A stretch of 64,000 nucleotides of DNA from Pseudomonas sp. GV071 (GTDB taxonomy: Bacteria > Pseudomonadota > Gammaproteobacteria > Pseudomonadales > Pseudomonadaceae): contig NZ_QAOJ01000009.1 in NCBI RefSeq assembly GCF_003050835.1, positions 1-64,000 on the forward strand, written 5' to 3'. The notes under the pieces are model-generated. The model did not search any database. It was not told where the DNA came from and saw only the letters and a list, made by a program, of their open reading frames with translations. Position 1 is the stretch's first letter. Every line of letters starts with the position of its first letter. Positions 41,006 to 49,818 of the stretch are shown one piece after another. The position numbers and the translations under genes were made by a program.

Positions 41006-41934
41006 GCATCGCCTTGCTCAGTGTTGCCGGTGTGGCCTTGGACGCCTGTTTTGGCGAGCCAAAACGCTGGCACCCGCTGGTGGGTTTCGGCCGACTGGCC
41101 AATGCCCTGGAGCGCCGCTTCAACCGCCCCTATAGCGCGGCCGAAGACGACAGCGGCCGCGGTTGGCGCAGCCATGGCGTTACAGCCTGGGTGATCGCGG
41201 TATTGCCGCTGACCATGGCGGCCTGGCTGCTGAGCCTGCTGCCCTATGTCGGCTGGCTGGTGGAAATCGCCGCGCTGTACCTGGCCCTGGGCCTGCAAAG
41301 CCTGACCGAGCATGCGCAGCCGATTATCCAGGCCCTGCGTGATGGCGACCTGACCAAGGCGCGGGAGCGCGTGGGGTATATCGTCAGCCGCGACACTTCG
41401 GCATTGGACGAGCAGGGCGTAGCCCTGGCCGCCACCGAGTCGGTGTTGGAGAACGGCAGCGACGCGGTGTTTGCCGCGCTGTTCTGGTTTGTCCTGCTCG
41501 GTGCGCCGGGTGTGGTGCTGTACCGCCTGAGCAATACCCTGGATGCCATGTGGGGTTACCGCAACCCGCGCTTCGAACGTTTTGGCTGGGCGGCGGCGCG
41601 TATCGACGACGTGCTCAACCTGATTCCCGCGCGCCTGGTGGCGCTGACCTACGCCGTGCTCGGCAACACCCGCCTGGCCCTGCGCTGCTGGTGGCGCCAA
41701 GGCTTCACCTGGTACAGCCCGAATGCCGGCCCGGTGATGGCGGCCGGGGCCGGTGCTCTGGGCGTGGCCCTGGGTCGCCCGGCCATGTACCACGGCGCCC
41801 TGCGTGAGCGCCCGCCATTGGGCGAAGGCCCGCCGGCCGACGCCGATGCCATCGAACGCGCCGTGCGTCTGGTGCGCCGTGGTGTGCTGTTGTGGCTGTT
41901 GGTGTTGCTGCTGGGAGGGCGCCTGCTTGCGTGA
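41002..41934 (+). CDS. cobD: Adenosylcobinamide-phosphate synthase (CbiB/CobD)
   Basis: This 310-residue inner-membrane protein joins the aminopropanol arm to adenosylcobyric acid. Family motifs are LDACFGEPKRWHPLVGFGRLANALE near residue 12, VGYIVSRDTSALDEQGVALAATESVLENGSDAVFAALFWF near 125-160, and LNLIPARLVALTYAVLG. Several hydrophobic helices are present, at WVIAVLPLTMAAWLLSLLPYVGWLV and the C terminus. It is called cobD in Pseudomonas naming and cbiB in Salmonella. It overlaps bluB upstream and cobC downstream. Confidence 0.92.
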   Translation: MSIALLSVAGVALDACFGEPKRWHPLVGFGRLANALERRFNRPYSAAEDDSGRGWRSHGVTAWVIAVLPLTMAAWLLSLLPYVGWLVEIAALYLALGLQSLTEHAQPIIQALRDGDLTKARERVGYIVSRDTSALDEQGVALAATESVLENGSDAVFAALFWFVLLGAPGVVLYRLSNTLDAMWGYRNPRFERFGWAAARIDDVLNLIPARLVALTYAVLGNTRLALRCWWRQGFTWYSPNAGPVMAAGAGALGVALGRPAMYHGALRERPPLGEGPPADADAIERAVRLVRRGVLLWLLVLLLGGRLLA

Positions 41935-42934
41935 TCCGGTCGAAGGCGGCCTGCCGCACGGTGGGCGTTTGCAGCAGGTAGCGTGCGACTACGGCATCGC
42001 TCTGGGTGACTGGCTGGACCTGTCCACCGGCATCGCCCCCTGGCCCTTTGAGCTGCCGCCGATTCCCCTGCGTGCCTGGGCGTGTTTGCCGGAAACCGGC
42101 GATGGTTTGCATGCCGCCGCGTGCGGCTACTACGGCGTTAGCCAGCTGTTACCGGTGGCTGGCTCGCAGGCGGCGATTCAGCTGTTGCCACGGCTGCGCG
42201 AACACAGCCGGGTGGGCGTGCTGTCGCCGTGTTACGCCGAACATGCGCACGCCTGGCACCAGGCCGGGCATCAGGTGATCGAGATAACCGACGCTGAGGT
42301 CGAGGCGCAGTTGCCCGGTCTGGATGTGCTGGTGGTGGTCAATCCGAATAATCCCACCGGCCGTCTGTGCCGCCGCGAGCAGTTGCTGGCTTGGCACGCT
42401 GTGCTGGCCGAGCGCGGCGGTTGGTTGCTGGTGGATGAAGCCTTTATCGACATCACCCCGGAACTCAGTCTGGCCGCCGAAAGCGAGCGCGACGGGCTGA
42501 TTGTGCTGCGCTCGTTCGGCAAGTTTTTTGGTTTGGCCGGGGCGCGGCTGGGCTGTGTGCTGGCGGCAACGCCGCTGTTGCAGGCGCTGGCCGATAGGCT
42601 GGGGCCATGGACCATCAATGGCCCGACACGCACGGTGGCGGCACATTGCTTTGCCGATATTGCGGCGCAACAACAGCAACGCGAACGCGCGCTGCAGGCC
42701 AGTCAGCGCCTGGCCCAGTTGCTGGCTGCCCACGGTTTGGCGCCCAAGGGTGGCTGTGCTTTGTTCCAGTGGTGGCAGGGCGCGCAGGCTGCTGCACTGC
42801 ACGATTTTTTTGCCCGCCGTGGCGTGCTGCTGCGTCTGTTTGCCGGCGATAGCAGCCTGCGGGTTGGCCTGCCCGCCGATGAAGCGCAGTGGCAGCGGTT
42901 GGCCGGTGTTTTGAAGGAATGGGTTGATGAGTAG
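41927..42934 (+). CDS. cobC: Threonine-phosphate decarboxylase / aminotransferase-like CobC
   Basis: This 335-residue PLP enzyme is the CobC partner that supplies the aminopropanol-phosphate arm. It has PHGGRLQQVACDYGIALGDWLDLSTGIAPW near the start, VVVNPNNPTGRL near 140, WLLVDEAFIDITPE near 170 and the PLP Lys in LRSFGKFFGLAGARLGC near 200. The best start is TTG 41927, inside the cbiB end and eight bases after GGGAGGG; no ATG fits. The stop overlaps cobQ. Fold type I, as in histidinol-phosphate aminotransferase. Confidence 0.9.
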   Translation: MRDPVEGGLPHGGRLQQVACDYGIALGDWLDLSTGIAPWPFELPPIPLRAWACLPETGDGLHAAACGYYGVSQLLPVAGSQAAIQLLPRLREHSRVGVLSPCYAEHAHAWHQAGHQVIEITDAEVEAQLPGLDVLVVVNPNNPTGRLCRREQLLAWHAVLAERGGWLLVDEAFIDITPELSLAAESERDGLIVLRSFGKFFGLAGARLGCVLAATPLLQALADRLGPWTINGPTRTVAAHCFADIAAQQQQRERALQASQRLAQLLAAHGLAPKGGCALFQWWQGAQAAALHDFFARRGVLLRLFAGDSSLRVGLPADEAQWQRLAGVLKEWVDE

Positions 42935-44399
42935 TTTGCAGGCGCAGGCCGCCACGTTAATGGTGCAAGGCACCACGTCCGATGCCGGCAAAAGCACCCT
43001 GGTCGCCGCGTTGTGCCGCTGGTTGCAGCGTCAGGGCGTGGCCGTGGTGCCGTTCAAACCGCAGAACATGGCGCTCAACAGCGCCGTGACCGTGGACGGC
43101 GGCGAAATTGGCCGTGCCCAGGCCGTGCAGGCCCAGGCTTGCGGCCTGCCGGCGCACACCGACATGAACCCGGTGCTGCTCAAACCCAACAGCGACACCG
43201 GCGCCCAGGTGATTATCCATGGCCGCGCCGTTACCAGCATGGAAGCGGCGCAGTACCACGACTATAAAAAGGTCGCCATGCAGGCTGTGCTGCAGTCGCA
43301 TCAGCGCCTGAGCGGCGCCTACCAGGTGGTGATGGTCGAGGGCGCGGGGTCGCCGGCAGAGATCAATCTGCGTGCCGGCGATATCGCCAACATGGGTTTT
43401 GCCGAAGCGGTGGATTGCCCGGTGATTCTGATCGCTGACATCGACCGCGGCGGCGTGTTCGCCCACCTGGTCGGCACCCTCGAACTGCTTTCCGAGAGTG
43501 AGCAGGCGCGGGTCAAAGGCTTTGTCATCAACCGCTTTCGTGGCGCCCTGAGCCTGCTGCAACCCGGCCTCGACTGGCTGGAGCAGCGCACCGGCAAACC
43601 GGTGCTCGGCGTGCTGCCGTACCTCACCGACCTGCACCTGGAAGCCGAAGACGCCATCGACACCCGCCAGACCGTCAAGGCCGAGCAGGTGCTGAAAGTG
43701 GTGGTGCCGGTGCTGCCGCGGATCAGTAACCACACCGACTTCGACCCGCTGCGCCTGCACCCGCAGGTGGACCTGCAATTTATCGGCCCCGGCCAGGCCA
43801 TTCCGCCCGCCGACCTGATTATCCTGCCGGGCTCGAAAAGCACCCGTGGCGACCTCAAGGTGCTGCGCAGCAATGGCTGGGAAGCGGCGATCAACAAACA
43901 CCTGCGCTACGGCGGCAAGCTGCTCGGCATTTGCGGCGGACTGCAGATGCTCGGCAGCCAGTTGCATGACCCGCTCGGCTTGGAAGGTGCTGCCGGCTCC
44001 AGCCCGGGCCTGGGCTTGCTGGACTTCGATACGGTGTTGGCCGAGCACAAACAGCTACGCAATGTGCAAGGCCGGCTGTGCCTGGAAGACGCGAGCATCA
44101 GCGGTTATGAAATTCACGCCGGGGTCAGCAGTGGGCCGGCCCTGGAACAGTTCGCCGTGCAACTCGACGACGGCCGCTGTGACGGCGTACGCAGCGCCGA
44201 TGGGCAGATTCTCGGCACCTACCTGCACGGCCTGTTCGAAAGCCCAGAGGCCTGCAGCGCGCTATTGCACTGGGCCGGGCTGAGCGATGTGCAGCAAGTG
44301 GATTACCACGCCCTGCGAGAGCGTGACCTGGAGCGCTTGGCGGATTTGGTTGAGCAGCATCTGAACACCACTCGGTTGAAGGAGCTGTGCGGGATTTGA
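42927..44399 (+). CDS. cobQ: Cobyric acid synthase
   Basis: This 490-residue glutamine-dependent amidotransferase amidates the b, d, e and g side chains of adenosylcobyrinate a,c-diamide. It shows MVQGTTSDAGKSTLVAALCRWLQR near residue 11, VPFKPQNMALNSAVTVDGGEIGRAQAVQA near 38-66, LIADIDRGGVFAHLVGT near 170, GSKSTRGDLKVLR near 305 and the Cys nucleophile in LGICGGLQMLG near 335. It overlaps cobC by eight bases. The next cob gene is 168 bases away, beyond a REP pair. Confidence 0.93.
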   Translation: MSSLQAQAATLMVQGTTSDAGKSTLVAALCRWLQRQGVAVVPFKPQNMALNSAVTVDGGEIGRAQAVQAQACGLPAHTDMNPVLLKPNSDTGAQVIIHGRAVTSMEAAQYHDYKKVAMQAVLQSHQRLSGAYQVVMVEGAGSPAEINLRAGDIANMGFAEAVDCPVILIADIDRGGVFAHLVGTLELLSESEQARVKGFVINRFRGALSLLQPGLDWLEQRTGKPVLGVLPYLTDLHLEAEDAIDTRQTVKAEQVLKVVVPVLPRISNHTDFDPLRLHPQVDLQFIGPGQAIPPADLIILPGSKSTRGDLKVLRSNGWEAAINKHLRYGGKLLGICGGLQMLGSQLHDPLGLEGAAGSSPGLGLLDFDTVLAEHKQLRNVQGRLCLEDASISGYEIHAGVSSGPALEQFAVQLDDGRCDGVRSADGQILGTYLHGLFESPEACSALLHWAGLSDVQQVDYHALRERDLERLADLVEQHLNTTRLKELCGI

Positions 44400-44417
44400 A
44401 TGACATTCGCCATTCAG

Positions 44418-44480
44418 GTGGGAGGGGCTTTAGCCGCGAGCTCTTAAAATCAACAGCATCGCGGCTGAAGCCCCTCCCAC
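44418..44480. repeat. REP pair (type 1) inside the cob cluster
   Basis: GTGGGAGGGGCTTTAGCCGC (from 44418) and ATCGCGGCTGAAGCCCCTCC (from 44458) are inverted and can form a hairpin between cobQ and cobP. It may stabilise the upstream mRNA or reduce read-through to the second half of the cluster. Confidence 0.8.
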
Positions 44481-44567
44481 AAAAACGCTACGCAAAATAT
44501 CAGGAGCAGGTGTGGGTTATGAGCGTCCGTGCGTCTTCTTTGGGTTATGCGGTCAAGGGAGTGAACC

Positions 44568-45089
44568 ATGCATGAACTGATTCTCGGCGGCGCCCGTTCG
44601 GGCAAGAGCCGTCTGGCTGAGCGCCTGGCCACGGAAAGTGGCTGGCCGGTGACCTATATCGCCACCTCCCAGGCCGGCGATGGCGAAATGAGCGCGCGAA
44701 TTCTCCAGCACCGCGAACGCCGGCCTGCCTACTGGGACCTGGTCGAAGAACCCGTGCGTCTGGCTGAGGTTCTGCAGGCCCACGCCGCCCCCGAACATTG
44801 CTTGCTGGTGGACTGCCTGACCCTGTGGTTGACCAACCTGCTGATGCTCGACGACCCCCAGCGCCTGGCCGCGGAACGCGAGGCGCTGCTGGCCTGCCTG
44901 GATGGGTTGCCAGGGCGCCTGCTGCTGGTCAGCAATGAAACCGGATTGGGGGTGGTGCCGCTGGGCGAGCTCACCCGCCGTTATGTCGATGAGGCCGGCT
45001 GGTTGCACCAGGCCCTGGCTGCACGTTGCCAGCGGGTGATTTTCACCGTGGCTGGGTTACCGATGATTCTCAAAGGAGCGCCGTTATGA
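44568..45089 (+). CDS. cobP: Adenosylcobinamide kinase / guanylyltransferase
   Basis: This 173-residue bifunctional enzyme (CobP, CobU in Salmonella) phosphorylates adenosylcobinamide and then adds GMP. Motifs are LILGGARSGKSRLAERLA near residue 3 (P-loop), VTYIATSQAGDGEMSARILQHRERRP near 30 with the active His, LVDCLTLWLTNLL near 84 and VSNETGLGVVPLGELTRRYVDEAGWLHQALAA near 123. It starts the second half of the cob cluster; a separate promoter may lie in the preceding gap. Its stop overlaps cobU (cobT) by four bases. Confidence 0.92.
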   Translation: MHELILGGARSGKSRLAERLATESGWPVTYIATSQAGDGEMSARILQHRERRPAYWDLVEEPVRLAEVLQAHAAPEHCLLVDCLTLWLTNLLMLDDPQRLAAEREALLACLDGLPGRLLLVSNETGLGVVPLGELTRRYVDEAGWLHQALAARCQRVIFTVAGLPMILKGAPL

Positions 45090-46141
45090 GTTTGTCCTGG
45101 TGGGCTGCACCCTGTCAGCCGCTGGATGCAGTGGCCAAAAGCAAGGCCACGGCACGTCAGCAAGTGCTGACCAAACCCGCCGGCTCGCTGGCCGCGCTGG
45201 AGCAGGTGGCCATCGACCTGGCCGCCATGCAGGGCCGCGAGCGACCGGTGATCGACAGCCTGTGGATCGCCATTTTTGCCGGCGACCATGGTGTCGTCGC
45301 TGAAGGCGTGTCGGCCTACCCGCAGGAAGTCACCGGGCAGATGCTGCGCAACTTCATTGGCGGCGGTGCGGCCATCAGCGTGTTGGCACGCCACCTGGAT
45401 GCGGCGCTGGAAGTGATCGACCTGGGCACCGCCACACCGCTGGATCCACTGCCGAATGTGCGCCACCTGAACCTCGGCGCCGGCACCTTCAACTTCGCCC
45501 AGGGCCCGGCGATGACCCAGACCCAGTTGTACATCGCCCTCGAAGCCGGGCGTGACAGCGTGCGCCGGGCCAAGGCCGGCGGCGCCCAGCTGTATATCGG
45601 CGGCGAGATGGGCATTGGCAACACCACGGCGGCCAGCGCCCTGGCGGCTGCCGCGCTGGGCTGCCCGGTGAAGTTGATCGTCGGCCCCGGCACGGGCCTG
45701 AACGCGCAAGGTGTCGCCCACAAGGTCGCGGTGATCGAGGCGGCGCTGCAGCTGCACGAGGCGCACCTGAGCGACCCGGTGGCGCTGTTGCAGCACCTCG
45801 GCGGGTTTGAGATTGCGGCCCTGGTCGGCGCTTACGTGGCCTGCGCCCAGGAAGGCGTGACGGTACTGGTGGACGGCTTTATCTGCACCGTCGCTGCGTT
45901 GCTCGCGGTGCGCCTGAATGCCGATTGCCGGCAGTGGTTGCTGTTCGCCCATGAAGGGGCTGAGCCGGGTCATCACGCGGTGCTGGAGGCGCTGCAAGGG
46001 CAACCGTTGCTGCAGTTGGGCCTGCGCCTGGGCGAGGGCAGTGGCGCGGCGTTGGCGGTGCCGTTGCTGCAGATGGCCTGCTGTCTGCACAGCGATATGG
46101 CGACCTTTGCCGAAGCGGCTGTGGCGGATCGCCCGGCATGA
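45086..46141 (+). CDS. cobU: Nicotinate-nucleotide-dimethylbenzimidazole phosphoribosyltransferase
   Basis: This 351-residue enzyme (CobU in Pseudomonas naming, CobT in Salmonella) makes alpha-ribazole phosphate from dimethylbenzimidazole and nicotinate mononucleotide. It has KPAGSLAALEQVAIDLAAMQGRE near 30, IFAGDHGVVAEGVSAYPQEVTGQMLRNFIGGGAAISVLA near 62-100, GGEMGIGNTTAASALAAA near 170, and DGFICTVAALLA and FAHEGAEPGHHAVLEAL near 260-300, with the catalytic Glu in the C-terminal region. ATG 45086 overlaps the cobP stop. Confidence 0.92.
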   Translation: MSLSWWAAPCQPLDAVAKSKATARQQVLTKPAGSLAALEQVAIDLAAMQGRERPVIDSLWIAIFAGDHGVVAEGVSAYPQEVTGQMLRNFIGGGAAISVLARHLDAALEVIDLGTATPLDPLPNVRHLNLGAGTFNFAQGPAMTQTQLYIALEAGRDSVRRAKAGGAQLYIGGEMGIGNTTAASALAAAALGCPVKLIVGPGTGLNAQGVAHKVAVIEAALQLHEAHLSDPVALLQHLGGFEIAALVGAYVACAQEGVTVLVDGFICTVAALLAVRLNADCRQWLLFAHEGAEPGHHAVLEALQGQPLLQLGLRLGEGSGAALAVPLLQMACCLHSDMATFAEAAVADRPA

Positions 46142-46710
46142 CTATCCAGCTCAGCCTGCTGCGCCACGGCGTCACCGAACTCGCTGGCGGTTTTCGCGGC
46201 AGCATCGATGACGCCCTGACCCGCGAAGGTTGGGCACAGATGAGCGCAGCGGTGGCCGAGGCGGGCCCCTGGGACTTGATCGTCAGTTCGCCGCTGCAAC
46301 GCTGCGCGGCGTTTGCCCATGAACTGGCGGCCGAGCGGCGCACGCCGTTGTTGTTCGAACCGGATCTGCGCGAACTGCACTTCGGTGCCTGGGAAGGCCG
46401 CACGGCGCTGGCATTGATGGCTGACCAGGAAACCGAGCTCGGGCTGTTCTGGAACGACCCTTACGCCTTTACTCCACCCGATGGTGAGCCGGTGCAGGCC
46501 TTCGCCCAGCGGGTGCTGGGCGCTATCGAAAGACTGACCACCGACCACGACGGCAAGCGCGTGTTACTGATCAGTCATGGCGGGGTAATGCGCCTGCTGC
46601 TGGCCCAGGCCCGCGGTTTGCCCCGTGAGCACTTGCTGCTCGTGGAGGTGCAACACGCCAGCCTGCACCACCTGAACGTGCAGGCGCCTTGCCTGCTGAC
46701 GGAGGCCTGA
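46138..46710 (+). CDS. Alpha-ribazole-5'-phosphate phosphatase (histidine phosphatase)
   Basis: This 190-residue histidine-phosphatase enzyme has the RHG motif LLRHGVTELAGGFRG near residue 8, VSSPLQRCAAFAHELA near 44, DLRELHFGAWEGRTALALM near 78 and the second catalytic His in LLISHGGVMRLLLAQ near 143. Placed between cobU and cobV it is the phosphatase that removes the phosphate of alpha-ribazole phosphate or of the cobalamin 5'-phosphate. It is often named cobC in other species, which clashes with the aminotransferase name used here. It overlaps its neighbours. Confidence 0.87.
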   Translation: MTIQLSLLRHGVTELAGGFRGSIDDALTREGWAQMSAAVAEAGPWDLIVSSPLQRCAAFAHELAAERRTPLLFEPDLRELHFGAWEGRTALALMADQETELGLFWNDPYAFTPPDGEPVQAFAQRVLGAIERLTTDHDGKRVLLISHGGVMRLLLAQARGLPREHLLLVEVQHASLHHLNVQAPCLLTEA

Positions 46711-47435
46711 TGATTCCGCTGCTGATCGCGGTGCAGTTTCTGACCAGTTTGCCCGTTCGTTTGCCGGGGATGCCCAGCCCGCAGGAGTTGGGGCGGTCGC
46801 TGCTGTGGTACCCCGCGGTGGGGTTGCTGATCGGGGTGCTGTTGTTCTGTCTGAATGCATTGCTCAGCGGCGCGCCCTTGCTGCTGCATGCGGCGTTGTT
46901 GTTGGCGGCCTGGGTCGCGCTCAGTGGGGCGCTGCACCTGGATGGTTTGGCCGACAGTGCGGATGCCTGGCTAGGTGGCTTTGGCGACCGCGAGCGCACC
47001 CTGACCATCATGAAGGACCCGCGCAGTGGGCCGATTGCGGTGGTGGTATTGGTGATGGTGTTGCTGCTCAAGTTCGCCGCGTTGGTGGCGCTGGTGGAGC
47101 AGGGGCATTCGAGTGTGTTGCTGCTGGCGCCCTGGTTGGCGCGGGGGTTGTTGCCGGTGCTGTTTATGACCACGCCTTATGTGCGGGCGGGTGGGTTGGG
47201 GCAGGCGCTGGCCGAGCATCTGCCGCGAGATCGGTTGCCGCTGGTATTGGCCGCGCATGCGCTGGCGATGCTGTTGTTTGGCTGGAGCGCGGTGGTCATT
47301 CTGGTGGGAGGGTTGCTGCTGTTTGCCTGGTTACGCCGGGTGATGATGGCGCGATTGGGCGGCACTACCGGCGATACGGCTGGGGCGATGGTTGAACTCG
47401 TCGAATGCGCGGTGCTGGTGTTGGTGGTTTTGTAG
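46710..47435 (+). CDS. cobV: Adenosylcobinamide-GDP ribazoletransferase (CobS/CobV)
   Basis: This 241-residue polytopic inner-membrane enzyme joins adenosylcobinamide-GDP and alpha-ribazole to finish the nucleotide loop of B12. It has VQFLTSLPVRLPGMPSPQELGRSLLWYPAVGLLIG near the start, the metal-binding ALHLDGLADSADAWLGGFGDRERTLTIMKDPRSGPIAV near 80-115, and MARLGGTTGDTAGAMVELVECAVLVL at the end. ATG 46710 overlaps the previous stop (TGATG), with GGAGG just upstream. It is the last gene of the cluster. Confidence 0.92.
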   Translation: MIPLLIAVQFLTSLPVRLPGMPSPQELGRSLLWYPAVGLLIGVLLFCLNALLSGAPLLLHAALLLAAWVALSGALHLDGLADSADAWLGGFGDRERTLTIMKDPRSGPIAVVVLVMVLLLKFAALVALVEQGHSSVLLLAPWLARGLLPVLFMTTPYVRAGGLGQALAEHLPRDRLPLVLAAHALAMLLFGWSAVVILVGGLLLFAWLRRVMMARLGGTTGDTAGAMVELVECAVLVLVVL

Positions 47436-47479
47436 GGTGGGCTGTGCGCACCGGCTTTTCGTTTTTCTGTATTGCGTGT

Positions 47480-47760
47480 GTGCTGGGCGTTTTGTTTCGC
47501 GCCTTACGCGCGACTCACTTTTTGCCAGTCGCGGCAAAAAGTAAGCAAAAAACGCTCGCCCCCACCTCGGCCCTCCGCTGCGCTGCGGGTCCCCTCGCGC
47601 CATCGCCGTTCCAGGGGCCGTCACGACGGGCCGTCCCTGGCCCATCGTTCCTTTCGCGGCGTCCCTGCCGCTCAACCCCTTACACGGCGATTCTGCTCGG
47701 CCTTCGCCCAAGGGGCGGGTAGGTCAACTGCCAGATCACAAGCCAAATCAAGATCAACAG
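47480..47760 (+). repeat. Long interspersed repeat, third locus
   Basis: The copy is GTGTGCTGGGCG, TTTCGCGCCTTACGCGCGA, CGGCAAAAAGTAAGC, CTCCGCTGCGCTGCGGGT, GACGGGCCGTCCCTGGCCCA, CCTGCCGCTCAACCCC, CTCGGCCTTCGCCCAAGGGG, then AGATCA-like units. It is the least decayed of the copies seen. It follows the cobV stop by about 45 bases and is followed by a type 2 REP unit. Confidence 0.68.
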
Positions 47761-47776
47761 CCCGACCTCGGTCCCT

Positions 47777-47799
47777 TGTAGGAGCGACTTTAGCCGCGA
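47777..47799. repeat. REP unit (type 2)
   Basis: TGTAGGAGCGACTTTAGCCG followed by CGA matches the units at 13295 and 30108. It lies 29 bases from the AraC-type gene stop. Confidence 0.65.
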
Positions 47800-47827
47800 G
47801 CTTTTGATGTTAAGAGTTCGCTATTGC

Positions 47828-48244
47828 TTAGCTATTGCCACTCGCTGCTCTGTTACGCCAGACCATGGGGTTTATCCCTTCGGTTTTGGTGAAGGTGCGG
47901 GAGAAGTGGGCTTGGTCGCAGAAGCCGCATTCGGCGCTGATTTGGGTCAGGGTCATGTCGGATTCCTGGATCAGGCGTTTGGCTTGGGCGATGCGTTGGC
48001 GGTGGATCCAGTCTTGCGGGGACATGCCGGTGCTGCGTTTGAAGGCGCGGGAGAAGTGGCTGCGGGAGAGGGCGCAGGCTTGGGCCAGTTGGGGGACGGT
48101 GATCTTTTCGCCGAGCAGGGTGTGGATGAGGTTTTTCGCCAGGCGTTCGCGCCAGGGGGTCAAACCGCCAGTGACCAGGGTTTCAGCATCGTTCTCGTCA
48201 TGGGTGTTGGCGGCGCAACGGGGCATCCATTGGAAACTGGTCAT
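47828..48244 (-). CDS. AraC-family regulator, DNA-binding domain only
   Basis: This 138-residue protein has a short N-terminal tail and a complete AraC/XylS DNA-binding domain: NLIHTLLGEKITVPQLAQACALSRSHFSRAFKRSTGMSPQDWIHRQRIAQAKRLIQESDMTLTQISAECGFCDQAHFSRTFTKTEGINPMVWRN, with both helix-turn-helix units. There is no ligand-binding domain, as in SoxS/MarA-like regulators. ATG 48244 has GAGGAAG eight bases upstream. It is followed upstream by the GlxA-type regulator on the same strand with a 122-base gap. The target is unknown. Confidence 0.85.
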   Translation of the reverse strand: MTSFQWMPRCAANTHDENDAETLVTGGLTPWRERLAKNLIHTLLGEKITVPQLAQACALSRSHFSRAFKRSTGMSPQDWIHRQRIAQAKRLIQESDMTLTQISAECGFCDQAHFSRTFTKTEGINPMVWRNRAASGNS

Positions 48245-48366
48245 GGTTCTTCCTCTGTTCAAAGCTGCCGTTGATTCTGGCAGGCGTTGAACAGCGAAGC
48301 GGCGTCAATGAAGGCCCGTGGCGGCCAACGAGGTGCGCAATACGGACACCCTCTAGGCCGGGTGCT

Positions 48367-49317
48367 CTAGCCAAATTGCTGGCGGTATTGAATTGGCGTC
48401 AGGCCGAGCTTTTCACTGAACAGAAAACGCATGTGCCGGGTGCTGCCCAAACCGGCGCGGTAGGCCACGGTTTTCAGTGGCAGGTCGGTGCTTTCCAGCA
48501 GGCTGCGGGCGCGATCAATGCGGGCGTGCTGGAGGAATTCCATCGGCGTCATCTGCACTTCGCGGCTGAAGACGCGGGCGAAATGCCGAGCGCTCATGCC
48601 GGCCAGGCTGGCCATACGTTCGACGGAAAACTCTTCGTCCAGGTGCGCCAGCACGTAGGTCTGCACTTTGTTGACCGGTGAATCCTGTTCGGCCAGCGCT
48701 GCCAGCATGGGGCTGAATTGGGCTTGGCCGCCCTGGCGTTTCATTGCCACCAGCAGCACTTTGGCAACGTCGACGGCGATGGCTTTGCCATGGTCTTCAG
48801 CGACAACTGCCAACGCCATGTCGATGCCGGCGGTGACGCCGCCGGAGGTCAGCAGGCGGCGGTCTTTGATGTAGATCTGGTCGGTGCCGATGCGCGCTTT
48901 GGGGTAGCGCTTTGCCAGGCGCTCGGTGTAGTTCCAGTGGGTGGTCACCTGGTGGTTATCTAGCAGGCCGGCCTCGCCGAGGATAAACGCGCCGGTGCAG
49001 ATCGAGCCGTACAGCGGGCAACGTTGCACGGCGTTTTTCAGCCAGCGGGTGACCGCCGGGTAACGCTCGTTGTAAGCGCCGGGGCCGCCGGGAACCAGCA
49101 GCAGGTCGTAGGGTTCGCAGCCGTCGTCGAGGGTCAGGTGGCTTTGCACCGTCACGCCGTTGGAGGCGCGAATCTGCCGGTGCTCGCTGCCGATGGTCAC
49201 CAGCTGGTACCAGTCGTTTTCCGCGAGAAAACGGTTGGCCACCGAAAACACTTCGAAGGGGCCTGCCATGTCGAGCAACAAAAAGTCGGGGAACAACACC
49301 ATCGCCACGGTTTTCAT
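48367..49317 (-). CDS. GlxA-family transcriptional regulator (DJ-1/PfpI plus AraC domain)
   Basis: This 316-residue regulator has an N-terminal DJ-1/PfpI-like domain (VAMVLFPDFLLLDMAGPFEVFSVANRFL; DLLLVPGGPGAYNERYP; YGSICTGAFILGEAGLLDNHQVTTHWNYTERLAKRYP). A C-terminal AraC domain follows (FSVERMASLAGMSARHFARVFSREVQMTPMEFLQHARIDRARSLLESTDLPLKTVAYRAGLGSTRHMRFLFSEKLGLTPIQYRQQF). The elbow Cys is present in SICTGA, but catalytic use is not expected. Members often control amino-acid or quaternary-amine catabolism. No target operon is adjacent. Confidence 0.87.
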   Translation of the reverse strand: MKTVAMVLFPDFLLLDMAGPFEVFSVANRFLAENDWYQLVTIGSEHRQIRASNGVTVQSHLTLDDGCEPYDLLLVPGGPGAYNERYPAVTRWLKNAVQRCPLYGSICTGAFILGEAGLLDNHQVTTHWNYTERLAKRYPKARIGTDQIYIKDRRLLTSGGVTAGIDMALAVVAEDHGKAIAVDVAKVLLVAMKRQGGQAQFSPMLAALAEQDSPVNKVQTYVLAHLDEEFSVERMASLAGMSARHFARVFSREVQMTPMEFLQHARIDRARSLLESTDLPLKTVAYRAGLGSTRHMRFLFSEKLGLTPIQYRQQFG

Positions 49318-49536
49318 TGATTAACTCGTTGGGTAGTTAATGTGCAAGGATGCCCTGGTATCGCATGAAACCATTTGTTTTTAAAGAGAAAAGTTTCTCA
49401 AAGCAAGCGCTTCGTCTGAGCGCTGTGCGCGGCTTTGCACTGGACAAAGGATGGCAGTGCCGTGGCGGTGGGCAAAGGCGCGCATACTCGGGACCTGTGC
49501 TGGCGCTTCGTCAGCGCGCGACACAAGGAACATCCC

Positions 49537-49767
49537 ATGAGTCAGCGCACCTTTGCCCATCACCTGGTCTGGAACGCGGCGAAACTGGTCGGTAAGGAAC
49601 CCCAGGCGTTTTTAGCCATCCGCCGCCAGAGCGGCGGCAGCGACGCGGTGTATCACCGCATTCTGGCGGACCAGCATTTCGAGTACAAAATCGATGCCGA
49701 AACCGCAGCGCTGGGCGAGCTGGCGAAGGTGGTCAGCATCGACAAAGACGACAATCCGGTGTTTTGA
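49537..49767 (+). CDS. Small conserved hypothetical protein
   Basis: This 76-residue protein (MSQRTFAHHLVWNAAKLVGKEPQAFLAIRRQSGGSDAVYHRILADQHFEYKIDAETAALGELAKVVSIDKDDNPVF) has no signal peptide or recognised motif. The ATG is preceded by AAGGAACATCCC. Codon use is like its neighbours, so it is probably real. It is flanked on the right by a short palindromic repeat and a convergent protease-like gene. Confidence 0.65.
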   Translation: MSQRTFAHHLVWNAAKLVGKEPQAFLAIRRQSGGSDAVYHRILADQHFEYKIDAETAALGELAKVVSIDKDDNPVF

Positions 49768-49784
49768 ATAAACGTGTGTGCGGC

Positions 49785-49815
49785 GTAGGTTGGGCTGAGC
49801 GCAGCGAAGCCCAAC
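49785..49815. repeat. Short palindromic repeat
   Basis: GTAGGTTGGGCTGAGC and GCAGCGAAGCCCAAC form a hairpin (GTTGGGCT / AGCCCAAC). The same unit, in two inverted copies, occurs at 52737-52864. Confidence 0.75.
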
Positions 49816-49818
49816 GAT

